Shown: positions 23,958-35,760, counted from the stretch's first letter. The stretch: DNA of 64,000 nt from Octodonta nipae (GCA_034190945.1 CM067220.1:97265869-97329868); one strand, 5' to 3'. A program made the numbers and translations. Notes: generated by a model from the sequence alone, not told the origin.

Positions 23958-24028
23958 CTGTGGTTTCCGGGAATTCAACAGCGTAGTTAATTGCTGATCT
24001 CTGCCGGGATCGATGACAAAATGACGAT

Positions 24029-24057
24029 GTTTCGGCAGTCACATCTGCTATCTTCAG
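24029..24057 (-). ncRNA. Hammerhead-like core upstream of the R1-type element
   Basis: On the minus strand: ctgaaga (24051-24057), ta, a four-pair stem gcag/ctgc around atgtga, one base, then gaaac (24029-24033). Both conserved hammerhead boxes are exact. The surrounding 100 bases are neither R1 coding nor the adjacent Penelope fragment, so the owner of this motif is unresolved; Penelope-type tails have the same layout. Confidence 0.45.
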
Positions 24058-24108
24058 GTCGGTTCGCATAATTCTCGTAGCCTTCTGCTTTCACTACTAG
24101 TTTCTCGA

Positions 24109-24424
24109 ATACATCGGTCATACCAACAGACGCGTCAACCATCGAGTATATGAACACTCTCTGTCAGTTCGTAAAAAATATTCGACTTCAGCTCTCGCGC
24201 ATCATCATATAAAAACAGGACGCTTTATCAACTTCTGATACAGTAGGACTAACATATCTCTCAATTCCCTTAGCGCATCCACTATAGCGAAGCTATAGAA
24301 ATCGAGAAACGATCCCAACCAATCAACGCACCGCCCCTTCATCAGGTGACATCCCCTTCCAATCGACCGATAACTATAAATAAAAAAAGCAGATCAGATT
24401 CACATTCAGTTCAGTTACTTAGTG
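24109..24424 (+). pseudogene. Fragment of the 8.7-kb Penelope family (GIY-YIG end)
   Basis: From 'acatcggtcataccaacaga' to 'ttcagttcagttactta' the sequence is a close but damaged copy of 10308-10715, covering the second half of the GIY-YIG domain and part of the C-terminal tail. Roughly 110 bases present in the intact copy are missing after 'atcgagaaa'. Several indels break the frame. It stops before the hammerhead-like tail of the full copy. Confidence 0.88.
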
Positions 24425-24889
24425 TTCTATATACTTTTTTGGTAAGTTATTATTACACAAGGTGAAATGGGATAGGATGTTTTTGTCATATTCTTTCCTC
24501 TATCTATTTTGCTTTTATATATTTTTATCAGTCCTTTCCAATCTAGATCTTGTACTCTTCCTCCTATAACCATATTCTGTTTTTTTTTTCGGTACATACG
24601 TCAAAGCGTGCAAAAACAATAATAAATAAATTTGTAACCCGATGGTGCTAAATTATATTCACATAAATAATCTCTCATTAAAGATTATTCTATAGTAGCT
24701 GGGTGCATCATTCATGCAAATTTAAATGTTACTATTATTACCGTCCCGTTAGAAAAAATGAACTTGAATAAAAATTCCAAGTTATTTTGGAACAATCAAA
24801 AGGTGCGTAGAAATTCCAAATCATTTTGGTACATTTTTATAGCAAACAATGCCTTGTATAAAAGTGACTGTTTATTGCATTTCAATTAA
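24425..24889. other. Gene-free stretch
   Basis: AT-rich DNA between the Penelope fragment and the C-type foldback. No motif recognised. Confidence 0.5.
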
Positions 24890-25530
24890 TATTATTTCTT
24901 AATTTATTTTACTTTCTGCCAATTTTGTTTATTCATTCGGGGTTTCTCTCCTCAGATCTTACCTACAACAGGTAAATATTCCAAAACTATAAATGGACAG
25001 CAAGGTGTGGTAAAGTAATTTTGGAAAATTGTCTCGATTACTTGTTGTCTGTACAGAAATTCTTCCCACGTATATTCTGAGACAAAAATATGTCTAGAAT
25101 ATGATCAACCAGTATTCCTGTATATAAATATTTAGTATATTGTGTGATACTTAGTATTTGGAGGCGTTTCAAGTTCAACTGGGCGGTCGTTAACCGCTGT
25201 GTGTTGTAGCTGGAGTTTTATTCTTAAATTTTCGCTTTGATGAAAATTTTTCTTCTCAAGACACAGATAAGTATCATACAAAACACAAATTATATTCAGG
25301 CATATTGATTGATCATATCCTAGACACATTCTCTGAGAAAATCTGTAGGGTAGGATTTCTGTAGAGACAACTATTGATCCGGGCAATTTTTCGAAATTGC
25401 TCTACTACATTATGTTCTCCATTTACAGTTTTCTATTACTTATCTCCTGCGGGAAAATCTAAGAAGAGAAACCCCAAGAATATGCAACTTAATCAAACAC
25501 CTCCTCAAGATTTTTTTCAAAATTAATTTT
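24890..25530. repeat. C-type foldback element
   Basis: The left arm (about 24890-25130, reverse complemented) and the right arm (about 25290-25530) share, in order, 'ggttgatcatat' / 'gattgatcatat', 'tagacacat'-type text, 'atttctgtagagaca', 'caattttt', 'aaattgct', 'tccat', 'acttatctcctg' and 'agagaaaccccaagaat'. Arms of about 240 bases flank a spacer of about 160. A third copy of the arm lies at 4977-5215. There is no coding capacity; the frame at 25132-25386 is fortuitous. Confidence 0.75.
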
Positions 25531-26982
25531 GGCCTGTTGAACTGAAATAAAGATCATATATGTCAGTAAGATTTATCACATCGTCACATCTCAGACGTCA
25601 TAAAGAAATTGTAGTTCCATCTGGCAAGTTAGAACTAGTTCTTCAGGATAAAAAGAAGAAAAAGTTGCACAGAAGCGTTCAAAATGTTGCGTGAAACAAT
25701 TTATATCTCTACATTTTAAAAATTATAAATGTTCCAATCTTGATGTTTATTTTCCTTATGTTGACAAAAAATATGAAATCGATTTTCTTTATAACGATAA
25801 GAATCACACCATTTCAAATATGAAGATTTCTCGTGCACAACAAAAACAGACAGAGGCGTTTTTACATTGTCATTGAAAATAATGCATTTTAAGGTAAGGT
25901 TATTTTTTTGGAGAAGCAAGAAAGAGGCTTTAAAGGTGTTATGTGGCTAAAGTTCACCCGGTTTCAACCGGGTACATTTGCAAACAACCAAGCTATCTTC
26001 TTAGCCGATCTGTTACAACTTATCATAATATTCGATGTAAAAAATACCCATTGTAACAATCTATTCATGTTTCAAACAAACGAACCGAACTCTTTCTCAC
26101 CCCTATATTCAGAAAAAAAATTATTTAACTAGAAGAAGGTTTGACGTTCGCACACAAAATAATATATTTGAACCTTCTATTCATTGTGTAGACGATCTTT
26201 CAGGGAATAGACGAAGGAAAACGAAAGTATCAGAGCAGCTAGTCCATAAAGGAAGACGACATCAAAGTCGGCAGTATTATATTCCGTTCCCAAGATAAAT
26301 GTGATGGCTACACACATTTCCATTCGTTCTTTATCCGGCATGAGATTTCCCTTTTGTAAAAAGCGCACGTCTTCATGCTAACCAGAAGAATGTAAAGTTG
26401 TGGAAGGTGAAAAGTGAATTTGTGAATAACTGTGAATATTTTCTTTCTTTCAATTTCCGACGTTTATTCATATCTGAAAATAGTTTTAGAATAATGCATT
26501 CGGGCGAAAATGTGACATAGAAGTGACACAGGTGATGCGAGGCTGACATGGCAGGTAATGCGTATTAGTTTCTGCACGGTTCTCGCATATCAGTTCTTTT
26601 ATAGTTGTCAGACATTCAGTGTGACTCTGGTGAATATTCCACGTGAGATAGGCGGCGTTTACTACAAAGTGAAAAATACACAATACGGCTGAGACAAAGA
26701 ACAACAAATCTATAGTTACATTGCAAACTTTTGTTATCTGGCTAGTGAAATGATTTTATTGTTATATTTTGATAATATTGGTATAGACGTTTAAAACAAA
26801 TTATACCCCCAAAAATAATCGTCTTTATTTACTGGACTAATTCCCAGTAAATTCCACTACAAATTCACTTCAAAATCAGCTGTTTACCACTACGCTATCT
26901 ACTAAACTTAAATCCTGCTGTACGTCGGCATCTAAATACGATGGTAGTTGTTCTCGATCTTTCCCCTAGTGATTCTACCCTG
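25531..26982. other. Gene-free stretch
   Basis: No recognised gene. A small hairpin (acccggtttcaaccgggt) lies near 25957. On the minus strand 26486-26707 is a 73-codon frame with a hydrophobic N terminus like a signal peptide and several Cys, but nothing else supports a gene. Confidence 0.4.
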
Positions 26983-27510
26983 CTAAAGTAGATAAATTAT
27001 TTTCTGGTTGCCAGCATCTGGATTCGAGCTAGTTCGTATGTATCCTTCTGGTGACCCAAACGTCATATCAGATGGGAGTCTTAGCTCCTTTGCGAATAGT
27101 ACCCTGGCTGCAGATAATTCTGTGTTGTTCTGACCTGAGCGATTTGCCAATAGGAAAAGCGAGGTATGCCTATCCCAATTGCGCCAGTCATTGCTGACAA
27201 ACTTAGTTGGATGTTGTGCCAAGGTCCAGTTTCGGTTTATTAATGCTCAACATCGTACGGACCTCCTGGAATACATTCTATTCAAAGTTCCGATCTTGAT
27301 CCGAATATAACTTCAATGGGATACTAAACCTGCTGAATACCATCAGCACCGTAGCCACGGTGGTGGACCCTTGATTGGAATTTGCTAAAGAAATCTATTG
27401 GGACAATATTGTATTTGTTACTCCTCTCAGACTAGCGAAATGGGTCGGCAACAATGGAAATTCTTTCAAATGGGACGACCATCTTGTATTGCTACATTCT
27501 GCTTTTGGTC
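26983..27510 (-). pseudogene. Gypsy-type retrotransposon integrase relic (core to C-terminal part)
   Basis: Read from 27510 downward on the minus strand: PFERISIVADPF, then SNKYNIVPIDFFSKF (first catalytic Asp region), TTVATVLMVFSRFSIPLKLY, SDQDRNFE (second catalytic Asp), then a gap, and an open frame NDWRNWDRHTSLFLLANRSG with ARVLFAKELRLPSDMTFGSP. This order matches Gypsy-type integrases, including the RELRLPSDLxFG motif. The segment carrying the third catalytic acid (HPQSDGMVER region) is deleted and replaced by a direct join at LAQHPTKF. Frameshifts and a stop are present. No LTRs are seen. Confidence 0.85.
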
Positions 27511-29150
27511 TGAGTCTTTAAGGCCCACTGGGCCATCAAAGACTTATTGAGGATATCTGGAAAGGTTACTATTTAGGGCTAAGATATTATTTTATGAAAA
27601 AAACTAATTCCATGTTTAGGATACAACCAAACAGTAATGTCATTGAAATAATAAGAACACCATGTTTTGGAAGATAAAACGCGAATAATGTTGGTCTACT
27701 GATTTACAGTAAATCGAAAATTCATATTTAACAAATTGCAATGTAATTATCTAGCCATAGTTTGGTATATGAATAATCTGAAAACTGTCAATTCAGTAGT
27801 CGCTATACGTACACGTCGTTTACGGAACAATTAGGGTAGAAACCCATTAGCAACACTTCATATTCGATGTGGATTCACGTAGGCTATGTAGTGTGCACAT
27901 TTGTAACACACTTTAACACACTCATAAAAGAATCATACAGAGAATATATTATTTCACCTAACGGCAGAATACCTTGGCAGCGAGAAATGGTTCGAAGAGA
28001 GGAAAACTACTAATTTTTGTTTTATAAACGTAATATTTTCATAATAAAATGAACTTACCTGTGATTTTTAAATCTCTACCTATCACTTCCCATACTTCAT
28101 GGCGCATATTTTGGTCCCTATAATGTGCAGAATGTACATTATAGAGGAATTCGTACTTCCGTACCTTTCCTATCAAAAATTCTTTTTCATGTTGCCTTGT
28201 TTCCGTACGAGACCAGACAAATTACTAAACTGCTGCGGGGCTAGAGAGGAAGGTGGAGGGGAAAGGCATCAACACACTTCGGCAGCATCAGAACATTTTG
28301 AGTCGTCAGACGTGGGAAGACGAAACGTGTTGTGTTATCGCATCGGTCAAGTGTGTACGCAGCACATGTAAATACATGGAGGAATATTCACACACATGGC
28401 ACGGGATGGCGTGGTGTGTTGCTAATACGTTTCTACCTTTTTAGAATTACTTTAATGAATCTGAAAGCGAGCATATAGCTGGTATGCGAGAATTTGGTTT
28501 TACAATAAGAAAATGTAGCTGGATGCGGGAATTTGGTTTTACAATAAGAAAAAAAATTGTCCGCCTTAGAGCAACGTGTTACAGTCTTAGCCCAAGGTAA
28601 TTTCAGTATGGGTAATACCATCAATTGAATATTGTGGCTTTACAAAACAATGTCTCTACAACACGGCCGACAGAAAACGTTTGGTTGATAGTTTTACATC
28701 ATAGAGGCTCTATGGCATCATTCTTATAGTACATGCAATACGTGAAGTACGCGGTATATTGAAGTCATGAAGTGATTGTATGGTGACTCGTAAAATAGAA
28801 AGAAATTTGACCACGGATGATTACATCCTAAAAAAATATAACCTGTGTCTATGAGGGTTAATTTAAAAAGATTATGCATGTCCTGATACAGCAAGGGTTA
28901 TTGTTCTTACAAGAAAATAATGTTAAACTGGTCTAATGAATTTTTCACTCTACAGACTTGTCACACATGGAACATGTGTCGGTTATGATTGGCAGTCAAC
29001 TGAGGAATTTATCCAGTTATAAGTTTTAATTTTGTATATATGTTATTAAAATTGTTTAGCTCTTATTGGTTGCTCGATTTTTTTTTTTTTGATAGTGAGT
29101 TATGAATTATTTATAAAGAAACCTGAAAAATACAGAAGATAACAAATGAT
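27511..29150. other. Gene-free stretch with a small tandem duplication
   Basis: No gene is supported. Near 28475-28555 a unit of about 40 bases containing 'gcgggaatttggttttacaa' is duplicated head to tail. The frames at 28099-28371 and 28253-28444 lack family motifs. Confidence 0.5.
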
Positions 29151-29164
29151 TCGGATTGCTTTAA

Positions 29165-29410
29165 GAGATTTTGCAAAAAATGGAGCAACTCTTTTCAGTA
29201 AGTTCTGTAAATGTATTTGTTCATTATAAAAAAGGAGTACTAGTCCAAGCTACCTGTATTTCTTGTCTTAATCCCCCAAAGTATATGAGGGCTAGACTAA
29301 ATTTCCGAGTCTTCTACCCATTATATCCCAAACATGTTCTATGGGCGAAAGATCGGAGAATCTGGGCGGTCATGGCAACAGATTCAGTCTCTTAAAAAAA
29401 GTTTAAACTG
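29165..29410 (-). pseudogene. Tc1-type transposase relic, C-terminal end
   Basis: On the minus strand one frame reads PPRFSDLSPIEHVWDIMGRRLGNLV, matching the third catalytic region of Tc1-type (DDE) transposases, where SPDLxPIEHVWD carries the catalytic Glu. Here the first SPD is FSD. It continues with GLRQEIQVAWTSTPFF, like the helix after this motif (QALVEQVQEAWNNIP type). A stop interrupts it after NLV. The rest of the transposase and the terminal repeats are not recognisable. Confidence 0.78.
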
Positions 29411-31554
29411 ACTCAGGTAATAGGAGTCCTAGTCTAATTCTCTTCTTATCAATATGACAAAATATTTTTATGAGTTTCTTAGTGATAATACTACATTAGA
29501 AATTAAGGACTGTATGTTTTAAAATACTAAACATTTAAAAGCCTAGGTCTGACCTCGTTGTTACTGGAATTAAGAGATATTTTATACATTTCAACTTTAA
29601 CAATACTTTTTTAACGATTTTATTGTCTCTGATTAACAAAAGCAGAATGACTTAATAGTCTCGCAAAATATAATTTATAAATAGTGGGACACTGTTTGTG
29701 AGTTTGCTTAAAAAACATAAAAAAACTGAGGGTGTTTCTCCTTCACTGTTTCATGTTTGTAGTTGTTGTGCGATATTTTCCTTGATTGTGAACCCATTTT
29801 AATAACTCTTTTTTATGTGAAGTAGCCTGTGCCCCAAATGTAGCCCCATTTAAATTTTAAGAAAAGAATAAACCGCTCCTAGAAGAGATTCGGTGTGAAA
29901 TTCTATATTGAACTTTATAGCAGCGTGATCAATCCCCTATTCACAGAAATTCAGTGAACTGATTGATGCAATTGACTTTGTAATTTAACTGATTTATAAT
30001 GATAATCGTTCAAATTAGTTAAATCATAGGCCCAATTCTAATTTGTTGACTTAGTGTGGAATTTGTATCACTTCAAGTATCTAAATATTTAATGAAAGTT
30101 GACATTCATTATTCTGTTGATGGTCAAATCATCTGAATTTTTCAAAACTATTTTCTACATGTTTTAGATTTCCAAGTTAAAATATTGACTAAGTCAAACA
30201 ATGAATATAATTCTGTAATAGAAAAACTATCACAAGTAGGAGAAATTCAAAAACGTGTGTTCTCTCTGTTTTCAAACTTAATTGGATTCAGGAGGAATCG
30301 ATGCCAAACTGAACGGCAGATTCACATTTTTCAACTGTACCTCGGTTCTCTAGAGAAGCTAGCGAATACATGAAATACAAATCTTAATACATAAATATGA
30401 ATCCTTAATTCCCTTGGTCACTTTATAACTTGAGAGCGACTGCACCATTTTTATTCATAGTTTTTTTGAAGTTGTCTAACACTTTGTAATATGTTAACAA
30501 AAAAATTTCCCAAAAAAATGGAAAACTTACCGAATATTTAAACCTCAGGCGTAATTTTGTTTAACTCTTAAAGTTTAGGCCAATTTTGATGCAACTGTTT
30601 GTGTGACTTTGAATGGAATCCTGGAATGGTTTAGATTTACAACTGAGCCCGATTTTTACTGTTCCTTAAACGGTTGGTGTCATTGTGTAGGTTTAACCCT
30701 TCGGTGGTGAAGGGTTGATGTGGTTTACGAGTCGTGACTTCGGCCCTCAACACTGAGCAGATTTCAACCTCTATATGACGTCAAAACTGTGCAAACTATA
30801 TGATTTGAATACAGTTATAACTTCATGAACAAAAATAATTGAATTTTTCTATAGCCAATTATTAAGAAAATAATAAATACCTATGAATAACAGAAAGTAA
30901 CATTCTTACAGCTAGTGTAGTTGCGAGGCAGGTAGGTAATCGTTTGAACTCAATCTGTCGCTTTTTCTTGACTAGAACATTCCATACAGTAGGAATTCCC
31001 TTCTCTAAACACAGAAAACAACTACAATTTTGACACAGTTATTTGATTCTTCTGTTCTTTTTTTACTACAGTGATAGCACCTCCCAAAAATATTTTCTGT
31101 GTTGCCATGTGACTTTTTCCGTCTAGAGCTCTTAGAGGTCTAGGTCAGTTTTTGAAATGTAGTTCAAGCAGATGCAATGTAAGATTTTCAAGACACTGGC
31201 AACTTAGAAACATTGCATTGTATTTGCACAAGAGGTAAATTGCGAATTAATTCCAGATATATTTAACAAACTGTAACAAATTATATTTGCCATTTCCGAG
31301 TAGCTCTTGCATTGTTATAAGATTCACATAAGTTGTCACTACTCCACTGCTCCTTTTGTGCGGTTGTAGTCAATAATTATATGTGGTTTAAAACGATCGT
31401 CATTTATTTATGGTCATTGTTCAACTAAACTCTTTACCACCGTACTGAAATAAGCACGAAAACAGCTAGACCATTGTTTAAACACTGAAGGCAAAAATTA
31501 AAAAAATTGCCTTTTGTCGATGACCTTTTTCGACAATTCTGGTTACTTATTATT
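29411..31554. other. Gene-free stretch
   Basis: About 2.1 kb of AT-rich DNA without recognisable motifs. The frame at 30185-30373 has no known domain. Confidence 0.5.
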
Positions 31555-31905
31555 TAATACTTTCAGCTGGATACTTTTTTAGTTTAATTCCAATATACCT
31601 TTGTCATCCGTGTTTTTGCCATCTATATTATTGACTTTTTTTGCGGAATTCTAATTTGTTATCCTTATTTCTACTATCCATAAACTTGACGTATCTTATA
31701 TTTGTTTATTTACTATAAATTATTAATTTTCTATAAACGAAGATGCTCTTAAAACATAACACAGAAAACTAATTTGTATTTCATTATCAAGGTAGTGTGG
31801 GCTCGGTCCAAACGAAGTGTCGTAATTTCCGTTTCTGCATTTCGTTACCATACTCATCTGCTTTTATATGTGTAAGTGTGGGCTTCTGTTAAAAACCATT
31901 CGCTT
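31555..31905 (+). repeat. Dispersed repeat, D family, copy 2
   Basis: Same orientation and landmark order as copy 1 at 18040: 'tttcagctggata', 'tttgtcatc', 'attctaatttgttatcctta', 'ccataaacttgac', 'tactcatctgcttttatatg' and 'gtgtaagtgtgggcttctgtt'. The end 'gtgtaagtgtgggc' is nearly the same as in copy 3 (43265-43280, complement). Confidence 0.6.
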
Positions 31906-32084
31906 GAATAATATCAAATTTATTTGGTTCTCAATAGATCAGATCTTTTCTTCTTTAACGTATTGCAAATTTCTATTTCTTTTGAATACAAAACAAATGT
32001 ACATTTTGTCAATTTTTATGAAAATAAATGTGGTTCTCTGTTTTTTTTTAACAAAAGCAAGTATAATATGAAAATAATTCGACA

Positions 32085-32935
32085 CAAAAAAATGTCACAC
32101 TCCACCACAGTTCTACGTCTTAGTCCAGGAATATTCCGAGTTTTATAAACCACAGTTTTTAGATGTCCCCATAAAAACGACTCAAGGGGCGTTAGGTCAA
32201 GTGATCTTGCTGGCCATTCTATAGTGTCCCTTCTTCCAATCCATTTACGTGTCTCATTAAGCTAATTTCGTACAGGCAAGGCATAATGTGGAGGTGATCC
32301 GTCGTGTTGAAAAAATAGGTTTTCTTTATATAGCAACAAAGTTCCATCTTCTATTTGGTTTTCTAACTTGGTTATAAGGGGATTTATCATATTTTCTAAT
32401 AAGTCCAAATACTATTCCCCAGTTAAATCCTCTTCCACGCATAACGGACCAATAATTTTATTACCGAGCTTTCCGGTCCATATGTTTATTTTCTGAGGAT
32501 GTTGGTTGTGCTCTTTCCGAAAAACTTGTGGATTGGTGTTGTACCAGTATCTACAATTATGTTTTTGACAAATCCATTTAAAAAAATCCTGCTTCCTCAT
32601 AAAAACAAATATTTTTAATAAAATTAGGGTCTGCATTTGCCCTTTGAGTCATTAATTCGCAGGGTTCTAACCTTCATTCATAATCATCATCAGTATTGAT
32701 GTTTGAGAATTCATGGCAAAATGACCTAAAATCTGAACCTGTGCAGCTTCAGTTAAAACTCTATGATTCTTGACAATTTTATTTCCTACACTTCCAGTCT
32801 CTTGAAATTTATGAACAAAGTAAACATATACCGATGCCCGATGTTTTTATTGGGTAGTCTGATGAAAAAAATGAACAGTTCTGCGTGCACAGCGTTGTTC
32901 TTCCCCGTCAATTCTTTCTCGTAAAGAATAAACCA
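32085..32935 (-). pseudogene. Mariner-type (DD41D) transposase relic
   Basis: On the minus strand from 32935 downward: a decayed N-terminal helix region, HKFQETGSVGNKIVKNHRVL, EAAQVQILGHFAMNSQTSI (helix-turn-helix region), FKWICQKHNCRYWYNTNPQVF, NIWTGKLGNKIIGPLCVEEDL, YLDLLENMINP, FFQHDGSPPHYALPVRN (second catalytic Asp) and RKWIGRRDTIEWPARSLDLTPLESFLWGHLK (third catalytic region; the Asp is Glu here and SPDL is SLDL). The WIGRR-EWPxRSPDL block sits in the same place as in the element at 60.9 kb, with about 41 residues between the second and third acids where not gapped. Several stops; inactive. Confidence 0.85.
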
Positions 32936-34125
32936 TTGTCGAAATTTGATGGTCAGTATACAACGAAACTACTACTAATAATAAATTGTTTACATATACA
33001 GTCACAAATATCTTTAACAAAAACATTTAAGGATTTTTTCTCACTTTTTTGTTACGGTATTTACACTAATGTTATTATTTAATTACAATTCAAAATTTTA
33101 AATTTTTTACGGTTTCTACGTCATTGCACTGAAAAAACATAATTTAATTTAAAAAATTGTGTTTCAAAAGATTGGCAAAATAGACACCTTCAAAAAGAGG
33201 AACACCTTTGTATTTAAACTTTTAGAAGTGATATTCACCCTCGCTTATGGGTTGAAACTGCAGGGTGATACGTGAGCCCTCGTAAATATAAATAAACTTG
33301 GTTTTTGTCTTTTTCTATTAAGGGTTTTTTAAAAGTTATTTTAGGTGGCTAGTTTAAAAATGTAAACCCTGTATATACCCGATTTTGGGAATTTAAATAT
33401 ACCAAACAATCTGCAAAATAAATATTGATTGATTACTTATTCGTTTCAAAGAATATGTGTCCAACAAATACAAATTGCTCAAAATATGAACTTGTCATAT
33501 TGTAATACTGACGAACCCTAGTGCGTTTTCTATTTTTAAATCAAATTGAGCATCTAGTGATACTCAATTGGCTTTAAAAGTAGAAAACGCTGGAAATTTG
33601 ATGCCGAAAATCCGCAATATTCGCAGCTAATCTGTAAAATTTTAATGCCGGTTTTACGACCGCTTTATTGCTAATCAGGAAAAGAGTGGGTGTACGCTGT
33701 TCGTGTTGTTATTACTAAAATTGCTACCATCCAGATTCATAAACGTTATCCCCTCTATAATCTAGTTTTGTTCGCGACATTATGCTCTGTTCTCTCTAAT
33801 TGAATTTGCATGTAGCTCATAAAATTTTGAATAATTGTTTGCAGGAAATGGCATATAAGTGTCCAAATTTCTTCTCATATACGTAATGGGAAAGGGTTTA
33901 GACAACATTGTCTGCAGAGTTGCTCATTGAAATAAATGACAAAGTTGGAATATTCTACATTATCACTAATTACAAAACAGTTCAATTTTAAAAGGAAAAG
34001 TTAGCATGGACAACTATTATCAATTAATGTTTTCGACTACTAAAATTTAGAAAATCATATGAATATTTCTTGTAGAAATACGGGTATAAACTTAGACAAA
34101 AATTGTTAAGGTTAAAATAATTTAA
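32936..34125. other. Gene-free stretch
   Basis: No gene or bordered repeat was recognised. 'aattgagcatctagtgatactcaattgg' near 33545 contains a small hairpin. Confidence 0.5.
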
Positions 34126-34127
34126 AT

Positions 34128-34312
34128 ACTATAAGAACATCAACGTCAAAACTCTGGTTGTAAGACTGTTTTTCTATTTCGATGAAATGTGTCGAATTTT
34201 TCACGTATGAGTCTGCTACCTCCGGTTGAAGTTGTTGGGCTAGGTATTTGGCTAGCTGTTGTGTTGGGGATCCTATTGAGCTTACTATTGGCCTCAAAGG
34301 TGCACCTTCTTT
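34128..34312 (-). pseudogene. Inverted 5' piece of a Penelope-like reverse transcriptase
   Basis: The minus strand reads KEGAPLRPIVSSIGSPTQQL, AKYLAQQLQPEVADSYVKNS, THFIEIEKQSYNQSFDV, which is the part of Penelope reverse transcriptase just before the first catalytic Asp (compare LRPIVSSVQSPTQELARYL in the 8.7-kb element). The plus-strand remainder of the same gene begins about 20 bases away in the opposite direction. The two pieces overlap by about 60 bases of coding sequence from FIEI to SFDV. Confidence 0.85.
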
Positions 34313-34332
34313 ACGTATTTTCCAATCCAAAT

Positions 34333-35461
34333 TCATCGAAATACTTAGAAAAACGGTCTTACAACCAGAGTGTCTTCTTGCGAGTTTTGACGTAGTATCC
34401 CTTTTCACCAACATCCCTATCGACGAAGCCTTGGATATCATAATAGAAAAATACAAACTACCTCTTAACAAAGCACTGTCCGATGAACACCTATTTTGTT
34501 TACGAGAACTAACGATACAAACAAGTGGAAGGAGCTCCAATGGGATCGCCACTCTCCCAGTTATAGCGAACCTTTTAATGGAGAACTTTGAGGAGTTGGC
34601 ACTAAGAACAACAACTCTTAAACCCAGTTTATGGTTGCGATATGTGGATGTTACATTTGTGATTTGGCCTCATGGAAGGGAACACCTCAACACATTTTTA
34701 GACCACCTTAATGGCATCCATCACAAAATAAAATTTACCATGGAGGTTGAAGCCAACAATAAACTGCCATTCCTTGATGTTCTCATAAATTGGAACGAAG
34801 ATGGAACCCTTGGCCATACAGTATATAGGAAAGCAACTCACACCAACATACCTTCATGCTTCTCATGACCACACAGCCCTACTACAAGCCGGCGTCAAGA
34901 CTTTAGTAACCATATCACAAAGACTAGCTGACCAGGATAACATCAAACAGGAAGTGGACAGTTTAAAAACAGGTCTGAGGCAAAACGGATTTACAGACCG
35001 AAATATACGAATAGCCCTAAAGTCAAAACCGAGACAAACAGACCAGGAGCATGAGACACCAATAAGCAAGGCTTATTTACCGTATGTCAAGGGTACCAAT
35101 GACAGTATTGCAAGAATTCTACGGAGACACAATATCGATTCTATTTTCAATACAGACAGAAAAATAAGCACGGTGTTGGTGCAGACTGTCATAAAACCTA
35201 TGTGGGGGAAACTAACAGAAGAATTCAAGCTAGACGTGATAAACACCTGAACGCCATAAGAAAGCAGGAAAATACAACATCCACTGCGGAACACGCCACC
35301 ACGACGTCACACCGAATAGACTTTGAGAACACCAGAGTTCTGGCAAATATAGAACACCCGAAATCAATACACGTAATAGAGGCAATTGAAATAGCAAAGA
35401 GGTCTTTCAGTCTAAACGCACGCAATGAAATCCAAAACTTAATTATTGGAAAATTCTATTA
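34333..35461 (+). pseudogene. Penelope-like reverse transcriptase and GIY-YIG relic (3' part)
   Basis: Overlapping plus-strand frames give FIEILRKTV, LASFDVVSLFTNIPIDEALD (first catalytic Asp), ANLLMENFEELAL, LRYVDVTFVIWPHGREHLN (the YVDD box is YVDV, losing one catalytic Asp), FTMEVEANNKLPFLDVLI and TVYRKATHTN. After a frameshift come the linker AYLPYVKGTNDSIARILRRH and IDSIFNTDRKIS, then a deletion of the first GIY-YIG strands, then KTYVGETNRRIQARRDKH and HRIDFENTRVL. It is related to but distinct from the 8.7-kb family. Frameshifts, the YVDV change and the deletion make it inactive. The nominal frame start at 34248 lies in the inverted piece. Confidence 0.9.
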
Positions 35462-35580
35462 AACACCGTACCGGCCCGGACCCGTCCTATAACAACGCAA
35501 TTGGAAATAACCAATCAGCAAGCGGGAGGCGTGGCCACTGAGCGCCAAGGGTAAATCACACGCAGCCATTTACGGTGCCA

Positions 35581-35583
<3 letters not shown>

Positions 35584-35646
<63 letters not shown>
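35584..35646. repeat. (TA)n microsatellite
   Basis: About 62 bases of pure TA repeat between the Penelope relic and an opposite-strand Penelope tail. Confidence 0.95.
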
Positions 35647-35649
<3 letters not shown>

Positions 35650-35678
35650 CTGAGAGCTTTCCGTAGTCATTACTATGA

Positions 35679-35760
35679 ACAAGGCTAGATTCCGGGTGTG
35701 AACCGCGTCTGAATTTATTATATACTCGGGAGCCATTATCAAGAGACTCTTGATAATATA
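35679..35760 (-). repeat. Penelope tail fragment, opposite strand, lacking half the hammerhead motif
   Basis: The reverse complement of 35679-35752 matches the 3' tail of the 8.7-kb element: 'gtctcttgataatggctcc' joined directly to 'cgagta', then 'taaattcagacgcggtt' and 'cacccggaatctagc'. Compared with 10781-10871, exactly the block carrying the loop, the 3' strand of stem II and the gaaac box is missing. The sequence 'tcttgataat' is duplicated just beyond (35750-35758). Confidence 0.85.

Noticed and set aside
26486..26707. 73-codon minus frame with a signal-peptide-like start and several Cys, as a small secreted protein
   Set aside because: No family resemblance, no neighbouring exons or splice sites I could support, and such frames are expected by chance in 64 kb.
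28300..28345. 'gacgaaacg' near a 'tcagacg' as another hammerhead core
   Set aside because: The boxes do not have the CUGANGA spacing and no stem II forms between them.
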